The position numbers and the translations under genes are program-made. A stretch of 39,302 bases of DNA. Source: Trabulsiella odontotermitis (lineage in GTDB: Bacteria; Pseudomonadota; Gammaproteobacteria; Enterobacterales; Enterobacteriaceae). Where the stretch lies: the NCBI RefSeq assembly GCF_001188485.1, contig NZ_JNGH01000077.1, positions 46,685 to 85,986 of the forward strand, given 5' to 3'. Below, piece by piece: positions 16,155 through 24,089 of the stretch. The notes below the pieces were generated by a model that saw nothing but the letters and a program-made list of their open reading frames with translations, did no database searches and was not told where the DNA came from. Position 1 is the first letter of the stretch; each line of letters opens with the position of its first letter.

Positions 16155-16852
16155 ACGGGATTGATGTGCCAGCGCCGGTACCCGCACTGATTCGCAGCTG
16201 CGTGACAATGAGCAGCCGCGAAATAGCCGAACTGACGGAAAAACAGCATGGACATGTCTGCCGGGATATCGAAGTCATGCTGGAGCAGTTAGGTGAGCGT
16301 CCGGAGGGGTATATCCATATCTGGACACACCCCCAGAATAGTCGGCAATACCGGGAGTTTCGCCTCGACCGCGAGCACACAGAATGTCTGATTACTGGAT
16401 ACAGCGCAGTGCTACGCATGAAGGTTATCCGCCGACTTCACGAACTGGAAGAGCAGGGCAGTGCCGTTCCTCAGACATTGCCGGAAGCGCTTCGCCTGGC
16501 TGCGGATATGGCAGAGCAGAATGTGGCTCTGACAAATAAGGTGCAGCAGGACGCGCCGAAAGTGGCTTTCGTTGAGCACTATGTGGAAGCTGGCGGCGCC
16601 AAAAGCCTGCGGGAGACCTCGAAGATCCTCAACATGCCAGAGAAAGCGATGATTGAGGCGTTAGTGCGTGACAAGGTTCTGTTCCGTATGTCCGGCAATT
16701 TGCTGCCTCACGCGTTGCGCCAGAGGGAAGGGCTGTTCTCAGTCAAAACCGGCACATCAGATTTCGGTCACGCCTATACGCAAACGCGGGTTACTCCTCG
16801 AGGTGTCCAGTGGATAGCCGATCGCTATGCCTCAGAGCTGATGGGAGGCTGA
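16139..16852 (+). CDS. Rha/ANT-type phage regulatory protein (antirepressor-like)
   Basis: 237 aa. Residues about 20-110 match the Rha (pRha) domain: SSREIAELTEKQHGHVCRDI, then YREFRLDREHTECLITGYSA. The rest matches the phage antirepressor KilAC/ANT C-terminal domain: ADMAEQNVALTNKVQQDAPK, KSLRETSKILNMPEKAMIEA and TRVTPRGVQWIADRYASE. Two-domain proteins of this kind counteract repressors or modulate lysogeny. It follows ymfL within the PR operon. Start ATG 16139 overlaps the previous gene. Confidence 0.85.
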   Translation: MVQQINGIDVPAPVPALIRSCVTMSSREIAELTEKQHGHVCRDIEVMLEQLGERPEGYIHIWTHPQNSRQYREFRLDREHTECLITGYSAVLRMKVIRRLHELEEQGSAVPQTLPEALRLAADMAEQNVALTNKVQQDAPKVAFVEHYVEAGGAKSLRETSKILNMPEKAMIEALVRDKVLFRMSGNLLPHALRQREGLFSVKTGTSDFGHAYTQTRVTPRGVQWIADRYASELMGG

Positions 16853-16853
16853 C

Positions 16854-17033
16854 ATGTCCGAGTATATCCATCCAATGGATCTGTACTACAAAGATCGCCA
16901 TGGTATCGAGGTTCATGTCACCGGTTACGACCCTGAGCGCCAGCGCGTGACTTATCGCCGCGTTGGTTATGAGTGGGATTGTGCCGCGCCGCTAATCATC
17001 TTCCGCGCCAGATTTGTGAGAGTTAAAAAATGA
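16854..17033 (+). CDS. DUF4222 family small phage protein
   Basis: 59 aa between rha (stop one base before this ATG) and the replication gene (ATGA overlap). The sequence DRHGIEVHVTGYDPERQRVTYRR, followed by ...WDCAAPLIIFRARFVRV, fits the DUF4222 pattern. It probably forms a compact beta barrel-like fold. Role unknown; the coupling on both sides shows it belongs to the PR operon. Confidence 0.65.
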   Translation: MSEYIHPMDLYYKDRHGIEVHVTGYDPERQRVTYRRVGYEWDCAAPLIIFRARFVRVKK

Positions 17034-17890
17034 GCGTAAAAATTTCCTCCTGGGTATGGGATGGGTGTGCTGCCAGCGGGGTCAAAGGCACCAAACTCCT
17101 GATAATGGCGCGTCTGGCTGACTTCTCCAATGACGACGGCGTGTCGTGGTACGGAATTGACACGATCGCCAGGCAGATAGGTGCAGGGCGCAGCACGGTA
17201 ATTACCGCCATTGGTGAACTGGAACGAGACGGATGGCTGACCCGTAAAGAGCGGCGCAATGGGGCGCGTAACGCGACTAACATCTACACCCTTAATGTGG
17301 CAAAACTCAGGGCAAGCGCCGAAGCCGCCGACCGTCATAGTCCAGATTCTGAACGTTCAGATTCCGAAGGTTCAGATTTTGAACGTTCAGAATCCGAACG
17401 TACAGAAAACGCGGAAAAAGGCGATTTTCACAGTCCAGAATCTGGACCCGATCCGTCAGTAAATTCAAAACATGATCCGTCAGATATAAAACCCCCTTGT
17501 CCGGTTCCGCCGGAACCCGACCCGGAGGTGGCTATCACCGATCAGGCGATCGAGGTGTTGTCTCACCTGAACCTGATTAGCGGCTCACGCTATCAGAAAT
17601 CCAGGACATCCCTGGAAAACATCCGAGCCCGGCTGAGGGAGGGGAACAGCGTCGACGACCTGAAACTGGTTATCGACCTGAAACACGAGCACTGGCACGA
17701 CAACGACGAACAGTACCAGTACATGCGCCCTGAAACACTGTTCAGTCCGAAGAAATTCGAAAGTTACCTCCAGAGCGCATTGCGCTGGGACAAAAAGGGC
17801 AGGCCACTGCGCGAAGACTGGGGCAGGAAGAGGGACATCATGACGTTTGGGCCGGTTGATACGATGATCCCGGAGGGATTCAGGGGATGA
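17030..17890 (+). CDS. O: O-like replication initiator (HTH plus phage C-terminal domain TIGR02220)
   Basis: 286 aa. The N-terminus is a winged HTH (KGTKLLIMARLADFSNDDGV and IARQIGAGRSTVITAIGELE) that would bind the origin. A low-complexity acidic linker (residues about 105-165) is encoded by DNA repeats that look like iterons. The C-terminus (VLSHLNLISGSRYQKSRTSL ... LFSPKKFESYL) is the conserved phage C-terminal domain TIGR02220, probably for recruiting the helicase or loader. As in lambda, the origin would lie inside the initiator gene. The expected partner gene (P, DnaC-like or DnaB-like) is missing; foreign AT-rich DNA begins straight after. Confidence 0.83.
   Translation: MSVKISSWVWDGCAASGVKGTKLLIMARLADFSNDDGVSWYGIDTIARQIGAGRSTVITAIGELERDGWLTRKERRNGARNATNIYTLNVAKLRASAEAADRHSPDSERSDSEGSDFERSESERTENAEKGDFHSPESGPDPSVNSKHDPSDIKPPCPVPPEPDPEVAITDQAIEVLSHLNLISGSRYQKSRTSLENIRARLREGNSVDDLKLVIDLKHEHWHDNDEQYQYMRPETLFSPKKFESYLQSALRWDKKGRPLREDWGRKRDIMTFGPVDTMIPEGFRG
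17341..17405 (+). repeat. Iterons within the initiator gene (candidate replication origin)
   Basis: Four 15-bp-spaced copies of GAACGTTCAG with AT-rich tails: 17351, 17366 (GAAGGTTCAG), 17381 and 17396 (GAACGTACAG). They encode repeating S-E-R-S-D type residues. TCCAGATTCTG just before and TCCAGAATCTGG just after (17434-17445) frame them. Position in the middle of an O-like gene is that of lambda ori. Confidence 0.7.
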
Positions 17891-18058
17891 GAATGCCTAT
17901 AGAAATCTCTGGTGCCAAGATGTACAGCATCAGCCCAAGGACTGTGGGGACTCGGCGAATATACTTGAAAAAAGGTTACTGGAAGAAATATAGTATAAAA
18001 GTAAGAATATGTTTCTTGCTCTGTTCGAGGTTATCTCGAAGTATGAGAAGGAGGATAC
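17891..18058 (+). other. Junction between phage replication gene and AT-rich cargo
   Basis: An ATG overlaps the initiator stop (ATGA at 17887) as if starting the next replication gene, but its 65-codon frame (17887-18084) resembles nothing and runs into the HNH gene. GC content falls sharply from about 17950. I read this as the scar where the original partner gene was replaced. Confidence 0.45.
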
Positions 18059-18907
18059 ATGAATTTGGAAAAAAAAGAGTATGAAGATCATGAATATCAT
18101 GAGACTTATTATTTTTGTTATGCAATAAAAAATATTTTAAATGATCAAGGTGCGTATGTTCGTGGTCTTGATGAATTCCATGGGGATGGGAGATCACAAA
18201 GTTTTTCAGAAGCGTTTCCAAAATGGTCGCATTTTCATCGGTTCATAGAGTTTATTGTATTGGCTATTTACTCTGAAGAGTATAATTCTAGAAATCTTGA
18301 TGCGAAGCTTAACGCTTTTAAAAGTTATACCTCGCGATATAAAGCAAATAATGGCAATCCTATTGTTTCTTTTGAAACAATGTATGACTCTTATATTGAA
18401 TATCTTAGTAAAAATAACATTCCGCTTAGGAGTAGTACAGTATATGACCTTGAAGGTTTTCTAACCAATTTTCATAATAGTATGGAGTTTGATGATTATA
18501 TAATTAAAACAGTCAAAGAGGTTTTTTATATACTTTTTGGTAATAGGCTTCTTCTTCAATCATTTAATGAAATGATTTCTGGAGTTAGAGAATCTGACTG
18601 GGATAGTGGAGATGTTGATGCGAAAACTATTACAAAAAAAGGATATTTAAAAAGAGCTCATATCCCAAAATGGGTGCAAAAAGCAGCTTTTTATAGAGAT
18701 AAAGGACGTTGTGTCATCTGTAAAAAAGACCTTACAGATTTGGTTAATATATTTAACGCTGAGAACTTTGACCATATTGTTCCTCTTGCTAGATTCGGAA
18801 TAAACGATGTTTCAAATATACAACTCCTTTGTAGCCAATGTAACCAAACGAAGAAGGCAAAACATAATGAATCTTCAAATGATTATTATCCATGGTATAT
18901 GATTTAA
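18059..18907 (+). CDS. HNH endonuclease, AT-rich cargo gene
   Basis: 282 aa. The last 70 residues are a classical HNH/McrA domain: RDKGRCVICKKDL supplies the first Cys pair, FDHIVPLARFG the catalytic Asp-His, and NIQLLCSQCNQTKKAKH the Asn and second Cys pair. The first 200 residues are helical and of unknown family (ESDWDSGDVDAKTITKKGYL links them). It starts at ATG 18059 behind a strong AGGAGG. Codon use and AT richness differ from the phage genes on the left. It may be a solitary restriction or defence nuclease, a homing-type nuclease, or the nuclease partner of the methyltransferase system 440 bases downstream. Confidence 0.8.
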   Translation: MNLEKKEYEDHEYHETYYFCYAIKNILNDQGAYVRGLDEFHGDGRSQSFSEAFPKWSHFHRFIEFIVLAIYSEEYNSRNLDAKLNAFKSYTSRYKANNGNPIVSFETMYDSYIEYLSKNNIPLRSSTVYDLEGFLTNFHNSMEFDDYIIKTVKEVFYILFGNRLLLQSFNEMISGVRESDWDSGDVDAKTITKKGYLKRAHIPKWVQKAAFYRDKGRCVICKKDLTDLVNIFNAENFDHIVPLARFGINDVSNIQLLCSQCNQTKKAKHNESSNDYYPWYMI

Positions 18908-19126
18908 AATCTCCTATTGTGTAAGTAATATCCGGAGACTTAGCCAGTTTGTATCACATTTGCTTAGCACTCCCAAAAGGAGAATCGAAAGTCAGTTTTG
19001 TGATAAATTTCAACTGACTACAGTTAAGGCTTTAGACGATCAGGAAGTAAGAAAGAGATAAAGGATTCCTCTTTCACTGTACCGCCGAATTATCGCTGCA
19101 CCAAGAAGTGATAAAGTGCCAGCATT

Positions 19127-19166
19127 TGCGCAACGGCAACCAGGCGTGCGCAACGGCAACCAGGCG
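19127..19166. repeat. Perfect tandem duplication, 2 x 20 bp
   Basis: The unit TGCGCAACGGCAACCAGGCG occurs twice without spacing (19127-19146 and 19147-19166). It could be a protein-binding element upstream of the methyltransferase or a replication slip. Two copies only, so not a larger array. Confidence 0.75.
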
Positions 19167-19308
19167 AGCAGGCTTTGACTGATAAAAGATAAAGTAGTAC
19201 AACAAAAAAAGAAAATTTACGATGCCTTCGCCGCTTAAGTAGCTGTGAAAGCATCTGGTTGGGGCTGAGCTGGGGGGTGAGTCAGATGGGGTTATTTTGA
19301 CGGAAGTA

Positions 19309-19336
19309 TGATAATATGTAGAGAAGGTTTTCGGAG
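19309..19336 (+). promoter_or_regulatory. Likely promoter and RBS of the C5 methyltransferase
   Basis: An extended -10 TG-A-TAATAT (19309-19317) without a good -35 is followed 16 bases later by GGAG (19333-19336), and ATG at 19349. Spacing from GGAG to ATG is 12, slightly long. Position-based call. Confidence 0.45.
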
Positions 19337-19348
19337 TCTAATAATCTC

Positions 19349-20497
19349 ATGAATGTGATTGATTTATTTGCTGGAGTTGGAGGGTTGAGCCTAGGCGCAG
19401 CCCGGGCTGGCTTTAACGTCGCAGCAGCCATTGAAATTGATGAATTCGCCATTGCTTCACATCATGTTAACTTCCCAAAGTCAAGACATTTTACTGATGA
19501 TGTGGCAAGCATCAAGGGGCAGGCACTACTTACCAGCTTGGGTTTAGATACCCTTGATTGTCTGGTAGGAGGACCCCCTTGCCAAGGGTTTAGCGCTATT
19601 GGTAAGGGAGATGTTATGGATAAACGAAATCAGCTGTATTTTCATTTTTTCCGATTAATATCTGAAATGAAACCTGTATGTTTCTTAGCTGAAAATGTAC
19701 CTGGTATAATGAGCGAAAAATATGATGCTATACGTAATAGCGCGTTCAGTTTAATTAAAGATGACTATTGGCTGTTAGACCCGATAAAAGTTAAAGCATC
19801 TGATTATGGTGCTGCGACAACGAGAACACGCATATTTTTTATCGGATTCAGAAAAGATTTAAGTGAAGGCTCTTTGCAGGAAATAAATTTCTTACCCAAA
19901 GCAGGTATAAAAAAAACCACAGTTAAAGACGCTTTGCTTGGTATAGATTTTAATGTTCATAGTTCATGGCAGTCAGAAGAAGATGGCTGGAGGTTAATAA
20001 AAAGAAATTATGAAGGTAACTTCTTTGAGAAGCTATGGGGAGAGGTGCCTGAGGGCGTTGGAGATTTACTCGCTCTAGAAAAGCTTCAGAGAAATTACGT
20101 TTCCGGTTTTTTAGGAACTCGGCATAGCCCAGAAGTTGAATTACGTTATAAAAAATTAAGCTATGGTGAAACCGATAAGGTTTCTAGATCTATGCGCCTT
20201 GATCCAGATGGTTTTTGCCCAACCTTGAGAGCAGGAACAGCTAAAGATAAAGGAAGTTACCAAGCAGTAAGACCTATTCATCCATTTATGCCACGTGTTA
20301 TTAGTCCTCGAGAAGCAGCACGCTTACAAGGTTTCCCTGATTGGTTTCAGTTTCACTCAACAAAGTGGCATAGTTTTAGGCAGATAGGTAATAGCGTAAG
20401 CCCAATTGTGGCTGAAGCTATGCTATTACCTTTGGCTGAACTATGTAAAAAACACATTCAAAATTGTACTTTTGAAAACCAAGGAATTGCTCTTTGA
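19349..20497 (+). CDS. DNA C5-cytosine methyltransferase
   Basis: 382 aa with all core motifs of 5-methylcytosine enzymes: motif I DLFAGVGGLSLG (5-16), motif IV GGPPCQGFS with catalytic Cys78, motif VI ENV (115-117), motif VIII GAATTRTRIFFIGF, and IX/X in RVISPREAARLQGFPDWFQF and RQIGNSVSPIV. The target-recognition region lies around 220-300. It transfers methyl from S-adenosylmethionine to C5 of cytosine in a site that cannot be read from the sequence. No classical restriction endonuclease is adjacent. It converges with a GHKL ATPase/Rossmann operon, overlapping that operon's last gene by 40 bases at the 3' ends, which suggests the three genes travel together. Confidence 0.93.
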   Translation: MNVIDLFAGVGGLSLGAARAGFNVAAAIEIDEFAIASHHVNFPKSRHFTDDVASIKGQALLTSLGLDTLDCLVGGPPCQGFSAIGKGDVMDKRNQLYFHFFRLISEMKPVCFLAENVPGIMSEKYDAIRNSAFSLIKDDYWLLDPIKVKASDYGAATTRTRIFFIGFRKDLSEGSLQEINFLPKAGIKKTTVKDALLGIDFNVHSSWQSEEDGWRLIKRNYEGNFFEKLWGEVPEGVGDLLALEKLQRNYVSGFLGTRHSPEVELRYKKLSYGETDKVSRSMRLDPDGFCPTLRAGTAKDKGSYQAVRPIHPFMPRVISPREAARLQGFPDWFQFHSTKWHSFRQIGNSVSPIVAEAMLLPLAELCKKHIQNCTFENQGIAL

Positions 20498-21462
20498 TAT
20501 TCAATAAATGTTTTTAATTGTGAGTGCGTTTGGGATTCGTCTTCGGCTAAATTGAATCCCAATGCCTTAGTTATTTCTTCTGGTGTTCCATTCGGTAATT
20601 TTGATTCAATAAGTAGCCTCTCTTTAATAGACATTACCGGAACACTTATATCTCGTGGTTTTATCCATTCTTTGTCCAAAAAAGGCCAATGTACAAGACG
20701 GCTTTTTTTGAAGAATTTATCAATAATATTTTCTTTGCTTTCCAAAATAACTGCGGTAGCCGTAAGCATTCCTTGTCCATCAGCATAAAAAAAGGAAGAT
20801 AGGGGTTGGATAATAACTTCAGGTTTATTACTAACACCCATGACCATTGCTTTTTTCAATGCATGCAATAGTGTGGTTGGGTAAATTTTTGATCCAGCAT
20901 GTTCACGCATAAGCGGATAGGGTGAGAATGCATCGAGTATTTCGGTTAAGCGCTCTGCTCGATATTCTCTTGGGTCAACTGAATTAGGCCTTGTATTGTC
21001 CTTTCCTAATGTTTCTGCGTGTGCATTCAAGGTAACCTTGATTATATCGTAAGGGTTTAATTTACTGCACAGCAATTGAACCTCATTCAATTGCTCATTT
21101 AATTCGGATGGTTCAGTATAATCGAGCCAAACAACGTGTCTGGTTCTTTTTTTGAAATTATAATTAGTTAGAAATTCCCCGGATGTTTGTGGCTTTTCTC
21201 CAATATCCACACATGCAACTGGCATATTAAATTTTTGCCTGTCGTGTGTGTTTTCTGTTTTTTCAAGTGAAATCATTTTTTTTATTTTTAATGCTGAATG
21301 CATTATTTTGAAATCTTCTAAAAATTGCCCCCCAAATCCAACATAAATATAGTCAGATATATTTAGACAATTGTTGACTTTATTTAATAAATCAATAAAA
21401 AGATTCCTTTCGACAGCTTTGTTATGCCGAAGGTGATAGGGTATGGTATTTCCTTTACTCAT
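20458..21462 (-). CDS. Rossmann-fold methyltransferase-like protein (Methyltransf_35 type)
   Basis: 334 aa from ATG 21462 (MSKGNTIPYHLRHNKAVERN); this ATG overlaps the ATPase stop as ATGAGTAA, so the two are translationally coupled. YVGFGGQFLEDFKIMHSAL (about 40-58) resembles a nucleotide or SAM-binding loop, followed by an acidic MISLEKTENTHDRQKFNMPV segment, the pattern of the putative O-methyltransferase family Methyltransf_35. Other conserved-looking parts are HVVWLDYTEPSELNEQL, IIKVTLNAH and PLSSFFYADGQGM. The substrate is unknown. Its constant partner here is a GHKL ATPase. The catalytic status of the fold is unproven. Confidence 0.6.
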   Translation of the reverse strand: MSKGNTIPYHLRHNKAVERNLFIDLLNKVNNCLNISDYIYVGFGGQFLEDFKIMHSALKIKKMISLEKTENTHDRQKFNMPVACVDIGEKPQTSGEFLTNYNFKKRTRHVVWLDYTEPSELNEQLNEVQLLCSKLNPYDIIKVTLNAHAETLGKDNTRPNSVDPREYRAERLTEILDAFSPYPLMREHAGSKIYPTTLLHALKKAMVMGVSNKPEVIIQPLSSFFYADGQGMLTATAVILESKENIIDKFFKKSRLVHWPFLDKEWIKPRDISVPVMSIKERLLIESKLPNGTPEEITKALGFNLAEDESQTHSQLKTFIEYQRAIPWFSKVQF

Positions 21463-22861
21463 TTTCTTTGGCCTCAATTAATGCATTGTCGAAAATTTTT
21501 CTACCCAGTTCACTCGCTGACACTTCAGTATTATCAAAAAGATGCTCTGCAACAATATTGAAATCATTAACACCAACAGCATATTTGATGGTTTTTATTT
21601 TATTTTCTAACTTTGGCATAGGCAAACTCGGCCTGTAGAATTTGCCACCGAATTCTTTTGGGTTAGATTTCCATTGCTTCTTGGGAATTTTATCTACTAT
21701 TTCTCCTGATGATGCAGGAAGAGTAGTATTACTTAATGATTTGACTGTATTGCTATTACCAAATGACTTCCACTTATTTGTGAAATTAGTGAATGTTTTT
21801 AATCCTTCACGCATATAGTCTTTTACAGCGAGATACATCTCATTATTACCATCGATACCTCTTTTCGTAGTCGTGACAGGTAATTTAGATGCATCATTTG
21901 ACGTAAACTTAACAACTCCTGCAATACCTATAAATTGAGTGTGATATCCTGGAACAGTCGCTTCACCCCAACCTGTAAGTCGGGTTTTATCAGCATAGAC
22001 AACAACACGATCATTGCATATTATCGTCCAACCTGCCTTTTCACTTGAGTTCCGCGATTCAAGGAATGTTTCGTCCTCTTCATCTGTTGTAAGATCTCGA
22101 TAAAAACCTACTGTAAGCTCAATTTTGACCCCTTCCCACTCATTAATATAAACATATGGTGTTATACCTTTATTATTGCTGAAGGCCTTCTCATCGAACA
22201 TTAGACTTGTGAGGCTAGGTTTAATTTCATTGTTGTTTAAATATATTGTGAACCCTTTATTTATTACGATGGCGAAATGATGAGAGATTATATTCATTAA
22301 ATTCGACTGGAATACAATTTGATCATCTAAAAGACGGGCTACCCCATCTCTAATTTGAGTTATTTCTATTCTTGTTCCAGACTGCACAAGTCCTGTTTTA
22401 GTGGGAGTTAATTCTAAGTTCCAATCGTGATCATTGACTAACCATTCAGGGGGGATTATTACATTGTACTCTTCCGTTTCTGTCTTAGTAGAAACAATGG
22501 AATGCGCTCCCATTTTAAACATGGCCCTCTTCATGCCGATACCATAAACGCCTATTGTAGGCATGTTTTGGTCATGTCCAAAATTAGTATTTCCCAATCT
22601 GAAAGCTTGGGTGATGGCAATGTGCTGTGAGATTCCTCCGCAATTATCCTCGATAATGAAATGATCTTTATTCATTTCTAAACGAGCATAATAACCTTTG
22701 TATCTATTATTCTTAGAATCTAAATGGTCAGTTTGTCGCATTGCTCCGTCTAGACAGTTGTCGACTAGATCAAGAATAGCATCAGCTAACTCGATGTCGC
22801 GCGTTAGCATGTCTACAAAAAATTTTTTGGCAGGAGAAGCATCAATACTTGGTATAGTCAA
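21455..22861 (-). CDS. GHKL (Hsp90/MutL/MORC-like) ATPase
   Basis: 468 aa with the Bergerat fold motifs: N-box DAILDLVDNCLDGA (27-40), G1 box IIEDNCGGI (69-77) and G2 box IGVYGIGMKRAMFKMG (103-118). A transducer-like second domain runs from about 200 to 370 (KLPVTTTKRGIDGNNEMY). Such ATPases act as ATP-gated clamps; MORC-like members were described beside prokaryotic restriction-modification genes (Iyer, Abhiman and Aravind). The start is TTG 22861 with AGAGGAT at the right distance; the next ATG would cut off residues before the N-box. It heads the two-gene operon and converges with the C5 methyltransferase. Confidence 0.82.
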   Translation of the reverse strand: MTIPSIDASPAKKFFVDMLTRDIELADAILDLVDNCLDGAMRQTDHLDSKNNRYKGYYARLEMNKDHFIIEDNCGGISQHIAITQAFRLGNTNFGHDQNMPTIGVYGIGMKRAMFKMGAHSIVSTKTETEEYNVIIPPEWLVNDHDWNLELTPTKTGLVQSGTRIEITQIRDGVARLLDDQIVFQSNLMNIISHHFAIVINKGFTIYLNNNEIKPSLTSLMFDEKAFSNNKGITPYVYINEWEGVKIELTVGFYRDLTTDEEDETFLESRNSSEKAGWTIICNDRVVVYADKTRLTGWGEATVPGYHTQFIGIAGVVKFTSNDASKLPVTTTKRGIDGNNEMYLAVKDYMREGLKTFTNFTNKWKSFGNSNTVKSLSNTTLPASSGEIVDKIPKKQWKSNPKEFGGKFYRPSLPMPKLENKIKTIKYAVGVNDFNIVAEHLFDNTEVSASELGRKIFDNALIEAKENE

Positions 22862-23151
22862 TTGAATATCCTCTTTTGATAGGTTCCATCTTTTTGCATC
22901 CTAATTTATGAGATGGTTATAACTTTACTTTCCTTCAAGATCCATAAAAACCACTCAAAAATTTACATGTTAAGCAAGTCGTTTGGTTGCAACGCAACTA
23001 CATTAAGAGACCTCTACAGAAAGTATCGATACAACACTTGCTGGCAACAGCAGATAAAATGCCACCTTATTATCCGCTAAAGCCCGTAAAATCTCAGATA
23101 AAAAATGGGGGCTAATTCACTCTTTTTTCATCGCAGGATTTCAAAAATCTT
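22862..23151. other. Intergenic region upstream of the ATPase operon
   Basis: 290 bases with AT-rich sequence on the ATPase side (promoter region) and more ordinary phage-like sequence from about 22970. No clear gene, terminator or large repeat seen. Confidence 0.4.
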
Positions 23152-23490
23152 ATGGCAAAAGCTACCGATACCGCAAACTCTTCATCGACAGACTAGGTGC
23201 AAGTGTAAGCGTCAGCCAGTAGCAATGGCGCGTCACAATTGGGAACAGCTGTACAGGAAGATATTTTACGTTATGTCCGGGCCGTCTTACAGGATGCAGA
23301 GAGGCTTGCTTATGATATGGCTCATAGTCGCAGTGATATCCGCTATGACCTGACAGAGTCGATCAAGACCAACAAGATGGAAGATATCATACTAATCTTA
23401 ATCGGCGAAAAAGTTGGCGATGACTACAAGCGTCAGCTTTCTAGAGCGCATCGAAAATCGATGCGTAGCGGATGCAAATTACAACCCTGA
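23152..23490 (+). pseudogene. Remnant small phage-type ORF with two in-frame stops
   Basis: From ATG 23152 one frame reads MAKATDTANSSSTD, then TAG (23194), VQV, TAA (23206), and then stays open to 23490 with protein-like sequence (GTAVQEDILRYVRAVLQDAE, AYDMAHSRSDIRYDLTES and MEDIILILIGEKVGDDYKRQ). The frame never shifts, so two point mutations would restore a 112-aa acidic helical protein. It is a dead gene, or a shorter protein re-initiated at TTG 23239. The family is unknown. Confidence 0.55.
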
Positions 23491-23611
23491 GAAGGCAAAA
23501 GGCACTGACCGTATAACCATCCTGAGCATAATGATTGATTTTACGAACTTCCATTCAAAGGACTGACTCACTAGCTGCTAATGGATGGCTGGCATAATTA
23601 AAAACAATATC

Positions 23612-23642
23612 AAAAAAGAGCCAGTCGTCACGACTGGTTTTT
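23612..23642 (+). terminator. Bidirectional intrinsic terminator
   Basis: CCAGTCG (23621-23627) and CGACTGG (23631-23637) form a 7-bp stem with a 3-base loop, T-run at 23638-23642 and A-run at 23612-23617. It separates the dead ORF from the STAND gene region. Confidence 0.8.
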
Positions 23643-23906
23643 CTCTAACGCGGCCATGAGTAGAAACTGTTAACATTTACTTCTTGTTCAAGCTTCCTAA
23701 TGGCGTAGCCACTAGCAGACTTGTTCTAAAAGCGGACACCCATAAAAAGTTCTAATGTTTTTTTAGAATATCCTCTTTTGTATAAATGAAATTTAACAAA
23801 TAAACCTGTTCTTGTGGAAAAATGAAATTTAGGTTTTCATAAACTATAAATATAGTTATATCTACTATGGTTGTAAATCGCGTTAGTATGATGTAATCTT
23901 CGAAAG

Positions 23907-23979
23907 TATGCTTATGCTTATGCTTATGCTTATGCTTATGCTTATGCTTATGCTTATGCTTATGCTTATGCTTATGCTT
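23907..23979 (+). repeat. Hexanucleotide tract (CTTATG)11 encoding a (Met-Leu)12 micro-ORF
   Basis: After TATG (23907-23910) there are eleven perfect CTTATG units (23911-23976) and CTT. Slipped-strand variation is likely in such a tract. Because the unit is six bases, copy changes would alter spacing but not frame. Read from ATG 23908 it is an open frame of alternating Met and Leu (24 residues) ending at TAG 23980. It lies 110 bases before the STAND start, so it may set promoter or leader spacing. Confidence 0.9.
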
Positions 23980-24089
23980 TAGTGACTTATGGTAATTGGT
24001 ATTAGATTTACTAGTATCGGAATGCTAACCAGTGTTGCTGTTTATATGTGTGATAGACTTCAAATTTCTCAGGATGAAAACTAGTTATC

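Larger units (their letters stand above)
18908..19348. other. Intergenic stretch before the C5 methyltransferase
   Basis: 440 bases with no gene. It contains one perfect tandem duplication (19127-19166) and, at its end, the methyltransferase promoter. No terminator with a T-run was seen after the HNH gene. Confidence 0.5.
23491..24089. other. Intergenic region upstream of the STAND gene
   Basis: 600 bases without a normal gene. It contains a terminator, an AT-rich stretch (23750-23880) and a striking hexanucleotide tract at 23907-23979. The STAND promoter should lie here: TATAGTTATA (23847-23861 area) and nearby AT-rich boxes are possible but not decisive. Confidence 0.45.

Noticed and set aside
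17887-18084. 65-aa ORF overlapping the initiator stop
   Set aside because: Start context is good (ATGA) but the sequence changes character within 20 codons and runs into the HNH gene; treated as a junction scar.
23907-23979. Hexamer tract considered as CRISPR or integron repeat
   Set aside because: Units are six bases with no spacers; it is a simple sequence repeat.
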